From: Protofrankia sp963555925
GTDB taxonomy: Bacteria; Actinomycetota; Actinomycetes; Frankiales; Frankiaceae
Direction of reading: 5' to 3'
DNA length: 64,000 bases
NCBI GenBank assembly: GCA_963555925.1
Contig: CAUVXJ010000011.1
Span: forward strand, 62,001-126,000
Positions 34,491 through 40,715 of this stretch are shown here, piece after piece (position 1 is the first letter of the stretch; each line of letters starts with the position of its first letter). A program made the position numbers and the translations under genes. The notes beneath the pieces were generated by a model. That model saw only the letters and a program-made list of their open reading frames with translations, was not told where the DNA came from and made no database searches.

Positions 34491-35426
34491 CTAGACAACG
34501 GGTCGTTGCTGGGGTGCGGCCGCGGGTACGCGGCGCAGCAGTCCCTCCTGGATGACGGACGCCACGAGCTGTCCCGAGCGGTCGAAGACGGACCCGTTCG
34601 TCAGCCCCCGGCCGGAGCCCGCCCACGGGCTGCCCTTGTCGAAGAGCAGCCAGTCGTCCGCCCGGAAGGGGCGGTGGAACCACATGCTGTGGTCGAGGCT
34701 GGCGCCGACGACAGATCCGGTGCCGAACGCCTGGCCGTGCGGGAGCAGTGCTGACGCCAGCAGGAACAGGTCGGACGCATACGTCACGGCACTCGCATGC
34801 ATCAACGGATCGTCACCGAGTGGATCGCGGCTGCGAATCCAGACCTGCAGCCCGGTGGACGGCCGGCCGCGCCGGGCCGCCAGCGGTGGTGGCTCGCCCA
34901 CGAAGCGGAGATCCACCGGATGGCTGCCGAGGTAGGTGTTGTACCAGTCGTCGAGTTCGGCGCCGGCGGCGGTGAACCACGACGCCGCCGGGGGGAGTTC
35001 GTCCGGGTCGGGAACCGCCGGCGGTCGCAGCGTGTGCTCGTAGCCGTCCTCACCCACGTGGAACGACACCGAGGCGTGCAGGATGTCGCCTCCAGCCTGG
35101 GCGGCGACCACGCGGCGCGAGCTGAACCCCCGACCGTCGCGCAGCTTCTCGACGGTGTACTCGGTGGCTGCGCCGACCGCACCCGGACGCAGGAACACGA
35201 TGTGAAGGCTGTGCGCCTGCCGGTCGTCGGTGACCGTGCGGCCCGCGGCGGCCAGCGCCTGCGCGGCGAAAAGGCCTCCGAAGGTCCGGGTGGACTCGTT
35301 CTCGCGGCTACGTCCGCGGAAGACCTCTTCCTGGACGGTCTCCAGCTCGAGCAGCGGCCGCAGCGCGGACGTCAGTGCGACTCCGCCGCTGTCAGAAGCG
35401 GGGTGCGTCACGATCACACCTCTCAT
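34491..35426 (-). CDS. tesB: Acyl-CoA thioesterase II (TesB family, second copy)
   Basis: A ~311-residue double-hotdog thioesterase: RTFGGLFAAQALAAAGRTV, AHSLHIVFLRPGA, SSRRVVAAQAGGDILHASVSFH, SAVTYASDLFLLASALLPHG and SLDHSMWFHRPFRADDWLLFD. Similar to the copy at 19424 but not a recent duplicate. The start is uncertain. ATG at 35426 has only a weak site, whereas GTG at 35411 has GAGAGG seven bases upstream. It lies upstream of the amidohydrolase and divergent from an acyl-CoA dehydrogenase. Confidence 0.84.
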   Translation of the reverse strand: MRGVIVTHPASDSGGVALTSALRPLLELETVQEEVFRGRSRENESTRTFGGLFAAQALAAAGRTVTDDRQAHSLHIVFLRPGAVGAATEYTVEKLRDGRGFSSRRVVAAQAGGDILHASVSFHVGEDGYEHTLRPPAVPDPDELPPAASWFTAAGAELDDWYNTYLGSHPVDLRFVGEPPPLAARRGRPSTGLQVWIRSRDPLGDDPLMHASAVTYASDLFLLASALLPHGQAFGTGSVVGASLDHSMWFHRPFRADDWLLFDKGSPWAGSGRGLTNGSVFDRSGQLVASVIQEGLLRRVPAAAPQQRPVV

Positions 35427-35517
35427 CCTATATATCTTTAAACTTATACTACGTTAAGACGGCGATGTCGAGGTGGCCGTGACAGGATCTGTCGACCTTC
35501 CGAGATCTCGCCTAAAG

Positions 35518-35527
35518 TAGTTATATT
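35518..35527 (+). promoter_or_regulatory. Candidate operator TAGTTATATT (copy 3)
   Basis: The exact 10-mer of 25653-25662, in an AT-rich patch between tesB and the acyl-CoA dehydrogenase at 35714. Flanking bases are also alike (CTAAA before, A/T-rich after). Confidence 0.4.
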
Positions 35528-35713
35528 AGTATGATGATAGACGCCAGCGGGTGATCCCTGGATGATGTGGGCGCGGCTCCCCGCCGTTCCCCGGGCTCGT
35601 CTCGCCGACCTGGGCCCGGAAGGCTTGCGCGTACACCCGATCTAGTTAGAACATGTAGACGATGTTGGCTGGGCTGGTGGTGGGTCCCGGACCCGCCGAC
35701 GGAGTGGGGTGCA

Positions 35714-36982
35714 ATGGAGTTCGGGTATCCGTCGGTGGCGGAGGAGTTTCGGCTTCGTGTCCGCGCGTTCCTGGCGGCGAACCTTCCTGACGGCTGGAAG
35801 GGGATCGGCAGCCTCGGTTCCGACGAGGCCGAGGCATTCACCCGCGACTGGCGGGACCGGCTGTTTCGGGCTGGCCTGCTTGGCGTCTCCTGGCCGGCGG
35901 AGTACGGCGGCGGTGGGTTGACCAAGATCGAGCAGGTGGTCCTCATGGAGGAGCTCGCTCAGGCCGGCGCGCCGTGGGGCATCCGTAACGACACGTTCAG
36001 CATCAAAATGGTCGGCAACACGTTGCTGCGGGCCGGCACCCAGGAGCAGAAGCGCAGGTTTCTCCCGAAGATCTTGTCGGGCGAGGAGAAGTGGTGCCAG
36101 GGCTATTCGGAACCCGGCGCAGGCTCGGACCTGGCTTCTCTACGTACTCGGGCGGTCCTCGACGGCGACGAATGGGTCATTGACGGTCAGAAGATCTGGA
36201 CGTCGATGGCTCACGAGGCAGACTGGATCTTCGTGCTGGCCCGTACCGACCCGGATGCGCCACGGCACCGCGGAATCTCGTTTCTGCTGGTCCCCTTGCG
36301 CCAGCCCGGGATCGAGGTACGGCCCATCCCGGCGATGAACGGCGACAGCGAGTTCAACGAGGTCTTCTTCGTCGACGCGCGCACAGCCGCGGACAACATC
36401 GTCGGGACGGTCAACGGCGGCTGGCAGGTCGCGATGACCCTGTTGGGGTACGAGCGCGGCGAGGAGGCCGCGACGAATCCGGTGCTGTTTCGCAATGAGC
36501 TCGACCGACTGCGGGACCTGATCCGCGAGCGGGGGCTCGGCGCTGATCCGATCGTGCGGCAGCGGCTCGCCGATTGCTATGCCCGGGTCGAGGTAATGCG
36601 CTTCCTCGGCTATCGCGTGCTCACCGGCTACCTGCTGGGCGGGCCTCCAGGCCCTGAGTCGTCGATCAGCAAACTGTACTGGAGCGAATACCACAAGCTG
36701 GTCACCGATCTGAGTCTTGACGTCCTCGGCGCGGCGGGCATGGTCGCGCAGGGGCGTCGGCCGCCGCGTGCCTATCGCACGGACGACCCGGGTTCGCCGA
36801 ATTCCACCGCATCCTGGATCGGCACCCTTTACAACTCCGTGGCTGGCACCATCTACGCGGGCTCGTCGCAGGTGCAGCGCAACATTCTCGGCGAAACCGT
36901 CCTCGGGTTGCCCAAGGAGCCGGCGGTTGCCTCCGGTCGGGCCGGTAGCAGCGCGGCTACGGGTGATTTGAGTGGGTCTTGA
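35714..36982 (+). CDS. Acyl-CoA dehydrogenase
   Basis: A 422-residue acyl-CoA dehydrogenase: MEFGYPSVAEEFRLRVRAFL, SWPAEYGGGGLTKIEQVVL, WCQGYSEPGAGSDLASLRTRA, DGQKIWTSMAHEADW, and the C-terminal IYAGSSQVQRNILGETVLGLPKEP. It is related to the enzyme at 9914. The residue equivalent to the MCAD glutamate is Ala. ATG at 35714 has GGAG ten bases upstream. It is followed closely by a small hypothetical gene and a crotonase. Confidence 0.87.
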   Translation: MEFGYPSVAEEFRLRVRAFLAANLPDGWKGIGSLGSDEAEAFTRDWRDRLFRAGLLGVSWPAEYGGGGLTKIEQVVLMEELAQAGAPWGIRNDTFSIKMVGNTLLRAGTQEQKRRFLPKILSGEEKWCQGYSEPGAGSDLASLRTRAVLDGDEWVIDGQKIWTSMAHEADWIFVLARTDPDAPRHRGISFLLVPLRQPGIEVRPIPAMNGDSEFNEVFFVDARTAADNIVGTVNGGWQVAMTLLGYERGEEAATNPVLFRNELDRLRDLIRERGLGADPIVRQRLADCYARVEVMRFLGYRVLTGYLLGGPPGPESSISKLYWSEYHKLVTDLSLDVLGAAGMVAQGRRPPRAYRTDDPGSPNSTASWIGTLYNSVAGTIYAGSSQVQRNILGETVLGLPKEPAVASGRAGSSAATGDLSGS

Positions 36983-37035
36983 AACGCGCGATTGTCGAGC
37001 CAGTGGAAGTTGTCGAGCTAACACGGAGGCGTGTG

Positions 37036-37245
37036 GTGAAGGTACAGGTCGAGGGAGACGCGGTGCCGCCGGAACTGCTGGTGGAGGCTGCGACGGATTA
37101 TGCCTGCCTCTGTTGCGCGGGCGTCATTGAACTGTGGCGGGACTCAGGCGGCTACTGGAACGCGACCCTGGCCCATGACGAGCGCTGTCGCCCGGAACGG
37201 ACGGTCACCGCGTCCCGCCGGTTGGACCTTGTCGTCGCCGGCTGA
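37036..37245 (+). CDS. Small hypothetical protein
   Basis: A ~69-residue protein I do not recognise. It contains a CLCC motif (ATDYACLCCAGVIELW), a central aromatic strand (GGYWNATLAHDERC) and a basic end. GTG at 37036 has GGAGG upstream; the frame is open from 36979, so an earlier start is possible. It sits between the acyl-CoA dehydrogenase and crotonase genes on the same strand. The four Cys could bind metal, but this is speculation. Confidence 0.5.
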   Translation: MKVQVEGDAVPPELLVEAATDYACLCCAGVIELWRDSGGYWNATLAHDERCRPERTVTASRRLDLVVAG

Positions 37246-37305
37246 GTGCGTGCCGGCTGAGGCTGTATTGGCTGAGGCCGCATTGGTTAAGGCTGTATTG
37301 GCTGA
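37246..37305. repeat. 15-bp tandem repeats carrying in-frame stop codons
   Basis: After the small gene's TGA come four 15-bp units. Each ends in TGA or TAA in the same frame; the second and fourth are identical (GGCTGTATTGGCTGA) and the third is a diverged copy. The first unit shares the GCCGGCTGA end of the gene itself, so the stop region appears to have been duplicated repeatedly. Confidence 0.8.
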
Positions 37306-37362
37306 GCCGCTGTCGGTCGGTACAGAGGGCCACCGTTGGTTGTTCGAAACGTGGATAGGTTG

Positions 37363-38172
37363 ATGCCCGTGACAGTCACCGCAGCACCCGAGGTTGTACT
37401 CTGCGACATCGACAGCGGCGTCGCCACGCTGACCCTGCACCGGCCGGAGCGAAAGAACGCCTGGACGTTAGAGATGGAGCGGGCGTTCTTCGACCTGCTC
37501 GACGCCTGCGACGACAATCCCGACGTCCGAGTCGTGCTGGTCACGGGGGCCGGTGCCAGCTTCTGCCCCGGGATGGACATGGGCTACCTCGACAGCGTCT
37601 CGCAGGGTCCGGCGGCGGAGAAGCCGGCGTGGCGGACCCGTCCGATGACCCATGTGCGGTCGTTGCGCAAGCCGACCATCGCGGTCCTCAACGGTGCCTG
37701 CGCCGGCATCGGCCTGGTCCAGGCCCTGTCGTGTGACCTGCGGTTCGCGGCGGCCGGTATCAAGATCGCACCGTCGTTCACGAGGCGGGGACTGCCGGCC
37801 GAGTTCGGCGTCAGCTGGCTGCTGACCCGCATGATCGGGCCTGCTCGGGCTGCTGACCTGCTCATCTCGAGTCGGGTTGTGGTGGCGCAGGAGGCGTTGG
37901 CGCTCGGTCTGGTCGACCGGGTGTTTCCGCCGGATGAGCTCATGCCCGCCGCCCGGGCGTATGCGGCTGACCTGGTGGCCAATTGTGCTCCGGTGGCGAT
38001 GGCCGCGGTCAAGGCCCAGCTGGCGGCCGACTGGGGACGGACCCTCGCGGATGCTCAGCTCGATGCTGACGCAATGGTCCGCGACGCCGATCGGCGGATC
38101 GACTTCCGCGAGGGGGTTGCCGCCTTCGTGGAGCGCCGGCCGCCGGACTTCCGTCCGCTGCCGCCCCGCTGA
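37363..38172 (+). CDS. Enoyl-CoA hydratase/isomerase family protein
   Basis: A ~269-residue crotonase closely resembling that at 8918: GAGASFCPGMDMGYL, LNGACAGIGLVQALSCDLRFAA, and SFTRRGLPAEFGVSWLLTRMIG in place of the usual catalytic glutamate region. The C-terminal DFREGVAAFVERRPPDFRPL is shared too. ATG at 37363 is preferred, but GTG at 37369 or an earlier start at 37336 is possible. Transcription probably ends at the hairpin at 38238-38303. Confidence 0.82.
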   Translation: MPVTVTAAPEVVLCDIDSGVATLTLHRPERKNAWTLEMERAFFDLLDACDDNPDVRVVLVTGAGASFCPGMDMGYLDSVSQGPAAEKPAWRTRPMTHVRSLRKPTIAVLNGACAGIGLVQALSCDLRFAAAGIKIAPSFTRRGLPAEFGVSWLLTRMIGPARAADLLISSRVVVAQEALALGLVDRVFPPDELMPAARAYAADLVANCAPVAMAAVKAQLAADWGRTLADAQLDADAMVRDADRRIDFREGVAAFVERRPPDFRPLPPR

Positions 38173-38237
38173 ACGCCAAGCGGAACCGCCGCTGAACGCC
38201 GACCTGGGCTGGAGACGCGGGACCGCCGCGGCCGGAT

Positions 38238-38303
38238 GTTGATTTTTCGAGGTTTGTACGATCATCCGGTATCTTTTTGGCGTACAAACCTCGAAAAATC
38301 AAC
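38238..38303. repeat. Long hairpin element, 23-bp perfect stem with conserved loop (copy 1)
   Basis: Arms 38238-38260 and 38281-38303 are perfectly complementary around a 20-base loop (ATCATCCGGTATCTTTTTGG). It lies between convergent genes and contains the stop codon of the DUF559-like gene, so it may serve as terminator. A second copy with the same arms core (CGAGGTTTGTA) and similar loop lies at 39638-39699 in the same orientation. Confidence 0.85.
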
Positions 38304-39561
38304 GGTCAAGCTGTCGGCGGACGCTCTCGATCACGTATTCCGGCCGATGGACGACATCGGGCCACGTGAAATGCAGGACCGTCCACCCGCGGCCGACGGG
38401 TTCGTTCTGTCGGTAACGGTCCCGGTACAGGGCGGTCGCACCGTTATGGGTAGACGCGCCGTCCGCCTCGACGTCCAGCAGGCGTGACGGCCACGCGAGA
38501 TCGAGCCGCGCGACGGGTACGCCGGTGACCTCGTTGCGGACCGGCCATTGCAGCTGTTCCGGTGAAAGGCCGGCGTCGACCAGCAGCAGCCGGAGCCGGG
38601 TCTCCAACGGGGACTCCGAGCGCCGGTCAACCAGGCCCCAGAAGGTGTCGGCTCGCCGGCCACCGTGTCGCCCGGCCACCATGATCTTGATTGCTGCGAG
38701 ATTCTCCTCGTCGAGTCGATACTCGTGCACAAGCGCGTCGAGCAGACACACCGCTTCCTCACGTGAGGACCAGAGGATCAGATCGGCGATGGTCCGCAAC
38801 GGATGGGTGATCGCGATGCCAGCGACCGTCATCGTCTCTGCCGACGTCAACGGCGACCAGCGCAGCACTACTCCCCGACTGCGCGATGTCCTTGCGGTTG
38901 AGGGTAACAGCAGGTTGATCGGTTCATCGCGGGTCGGCTGCGGGAGCCCGGGAAACCTGTGGATCCTGGCAGCGGTCACTGCGCAGACGACCGCGTCCGG
39001 GCGGATGAGCTGGGCTGCCCGGGCACGGGCGTGCACACGGTCAGGAGCACTCGGGACGACGAAGCCGCCCCGAACCGGATTCTCCCAGCCACCGGCGTGA
39101 GCCAAGCGGTAGAGCTTCGCCGGGCTTAGAGCGCCCGGCAATAGGGGACGCGGCGTCGCGGGGCCGGGGCACGCACCTCGCCGCGTTGTCGTCGGTCGAC
39201 ACCCAACACCTCCGGTGCCTTCCTCCTCCGCCTTGCGATCTACGTGCCCCGGCCCCGCTCCTTGATCCACGCCCCTATTGCCGGGCGCTCTTAGGCCCAC
39301 GGCGAGGGCCTGCGCCCGGGTCAGCGCACCGTTCTGGGTGGCAGCGAGCGCGAGTGCAGCGGCAAGCGCGTCGGCCGGGGTAACCGGCGTGGCCGGGTCT
39401 ACCGCAGCGGCTGGCGTGGCCGGGTCTACCGCAGTGGCTGGCGTGGCCGCAGTGGCCGGGGATGCGGGGGATGCATGTGGGGCGACTGGTGCATCGTGAG
39501 GACACGCCCCTGGGCGACCGCCGCGTGTGTTGTCTGCAGGCGCCGACCTATTTTCATGCAT
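38299..39561 (-). CDS. AbiEi/DUF559-like protein interrupted in frame by a palindromic element
   Basis: A 420-residue protein. Residues after ~60 (ATQNGALTRAQALAVGL) resemble the N-terminal wHTH of AbiEi-type antitoxin-like proteins. The C-terminal third (SESPLETRLRLLLVDAG, RLDLAWPSRLLDVEADG, YRDRYRQNEPVGRGW) is a DUF559/Vsr-like endonuclease-fold domain with Asp/Glu residues kept. About 55 residues in the middle (from RAPGNRG to LLPGAL) come from a 160-bp mobile repeat plus 5-bp duplication. Removing them restores AVGLSPAKLYRLAHAGGW. The N-terminus is an Ala/Pro-rich repeat. Function is uncertain; whether the insert is tolerated is unknown. Confidence 0.75.
   Translation of the reverse strand: MHENRSAPADNTRGGRPGACPHDAPVAPHASPASPATAATPATAVDPATPAAAVDPATPVTPADALAAALALAATQNGALTRAQALAVGLRAPGNRGVDQGAGPGHVDRKAEEEGTGGVGCRPTTTRRGACPGPATPRPLLPGALSPAKLYRLAHAGGWENPVRGGFVVPSAPDRVHARARAAQLIRPDAVVCAVTAARIHRFPGLPQPTRDEPINLLLPSTARTSRSRGVVLRWSPLTSAETMTVAGIAITHPLRTIADLILWSSREEAVCLLDALVHEYRLDEENLAAIKIMVAGRHGGRRADTFWGLVDRRSESPLETRLRLLLVDAGLSPEQLQWPVRNEVTGVPVARLDLAWPSRLLDVEADGASTHNGATALYRDRYRQNEPVGRGWTVLHFTWPDVVHRPEYVIESVRRQLDR
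39125..39294. mobile_element. MITE-like palindromic element with 5-bp target duplication (copy A)
   Basis: The element spans 39130-39289 (160 bp). Its ends are an 18-bp perfect terminal inverted repeat (AGCGCCCGGCAATAGGGG at 39130-39147, complement at 39272-39289) and an inner 16-bp inverted pair (39158-39173 with 39243-39258). CTTAG flanks both sides (39125-39129, 39290-39294) as a target duplication. No ORF of its own is likely. Net insertion is 165 bp (55 codons), so the host reading frame is kept. Confidence 0.88.
39370..39465. repeat. ~30-bp tandem repeats in the N-terminal coding region
   Basis: Units containing GCTGGCGTGGCCGGGTCTAC are repeated with small changes, encoding Ala-Val-Asp-Pro-Ala-Thr-Pro repeats at the N-terminus of the AbiEi/DUF559-like protein. 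Confidence 0.75.
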
Positions 39562-39637
39562 GATCTTCAGGATGTCACGATGTGGCAGTCTTGCTCAGCG
39601 TCCGTCCACAGCCAGTCGCATTATCCACAGCTCGGAT

Positions 39638-39699
39638 CGATCACTCGAGGTTTGTATGATCATCCGATACTTTTTCAGCGTACAAACCTCGAAAGATCG
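39638..39699. repeat. Long hairpin element (copy 2)
   Basis: Left arm 39638-39658 and right arm 39679-39699 pair with two mismatches. The core TCGAGGTTTGTA and loop ATCATCCGATACTTTTTCAG closely match copy 1 at 38238-38303. It lies just 3' of whiB1 and 5' of the DUF559-like gene, so the two copies flank that gene. Confidence 0.82.
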
Positions 39700-39731
39700 C
39701 TGGCGTCTGATCGAGCGGGTTAGCGTTGCGG

Positions 39732-39974
39732 TCATACCGGCAGGTGGACGGTATTCCGTTGGACTTCGCGCCGCTCGTCCGCGCTGAGCCCTCCCCAGAC
39801 GCCGCTGTCCTGGTTGGCATCAAGAGCCCAGGCCAGGCATTCGGTGGTGACCGTGCAACGCCGGCATACGGCTTTTGCGACATCGATCTGGCTCGCGGCG
39901 GGTCCGGTCGTCCCGATCGGAAAGAAGAGTTCGGGATCCGTACCCCGGCAGAAGGCCCGGTGGCGCCAGTCCAT
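39732..39974 (-). CDS. whiB1: WhiB-family iron-sulfur regulator, WhiB1-like
   Basis: An 80-residue WhiB protein. It has the four Fe-S cysteines (AFCRG, VCRRC, TEC) in the expected spacing, FFPIGTTGPAASQI and the GVWGGLSADER turn required for DNA binding or sigma-factor contact. The overall sequence matches the WhiB1 group, an essential [4Fe-4S] transcription factor in mycobacteria responsive to nitric oxide. ATG at 39974 follows AAGGGGG. An upstream in-frame extension to 40061 is possible but lacks a better site. Confidence 0.92.
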   Translation of the reverse strand: MDWRHRAFCRGTDPELFFPIGTTGPAASQIDVAKAVCRRCTVTTECLAWALDANQDSGVWGGLSADERREVQRNTVHLPV

Positions 39975-40349
39975 TGTCGTACCCCCTTTTGGCAAGGCGT
40001 CGCGCCCGGATGATGGGTCGGCGCAGATGATGCTAGGCGCAGAAGCCTGCCCGTTAATCACAACATGCTGTCAATTATCGACAACAGAGCAGGGGTGCTC
40101 TGCATGCGGTGGGTGCTGAAGTCCGGGTTCCGCTTCGCCTCCGAGCCGTCGGTGCTCTCCCGCAGAGGCGGACACAGACGTCCGAGCTGGTCCGGTAGGT
40201 TGTCTGCCGCGCGTGGGCGGGCGGCCCTACCCCTGACCCAGATCTCCAAGTCGCCTCTGCGAGGACCTGCGGGCGTCCCGGGATGGATGATGCGGCTGTG
40301 GCACCCCGCGGTAGGTACGGCGCCATTGCGATGTTCGTATGACACAGAG
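39975..40349. other. Intergenic region upstream of whiB1
   Basis: 375 bp. The first ~110 bases include an AT-rich stretch (around 40060-40090, with CAATTATCGACAAC) suitable for the whiB1 promoter. No gene was recognised in the remainder, which leads into toxin-antitoxin debris. Confidence 0.45.
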
Positions 40350-40710
40350 ATGCTGCTTCCTGACGGTGAGCAGTTGGCCCAGGCGGCTCGCGAAGCTGCC
40401 GCATCCGGGCAGGTGGTCTACCTGACCAACCAGGGCCACCGACTGGCTGCGCATCGCAGACCTCGTGAACCGGTACCGAAATCTGCCCCTGGGTACAGTC
40501 GACGCATCGGTCCTGGCTGGCTTTCCCATTCGCCGCATGCCGCTTGCTCCACTTCTGGAACGCATGTGGCAGCTACGCGAGAACGTCACGCCATATGACG
40601 CTGCCTACATTGCGCTCGCCGAAAAAATCGATGGCGCGGTAGTCACCTGCGACGCCAAGCTGGCTGCGGCGCCCGGAGTCAGCTGTATCATCGCCCGTCG
40701 GGCAGACTGA
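40350..40710 (+). pseudogene. Fused remnants of a Phd/VapB-type antitoxin and PIN-domain (VapC) toxin
   Basis: ATG at 40350 opens an antitoxin-like N-terminus (EQLAQAAREAAASGQVVYLTNQGHRLAA), which breaks off near 40455. In another frame the DNA continues as the middle and end of a PIN toxin: DWLRIADLVNRYRNLPLGTVDASV, then PLLERMWQLRENVTPYDAAYIALAEK and VVTCDAKLAAAPG. The second stretch resembles a different VapC subtype from the first. Antitoxin C-terminus and toxin N-terminus with its first Asp are missing, so a deletion or recombination has destroyed the module. Confidence 0.65.
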
Positions 40711-40715
40711 CACTC

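Noticed and set aside
39130..39289. CRISPR repeat or insertion sequence with transposase
   Set aside because: Copies are dispersed, not arrayed, and the element has no space for a transposase.
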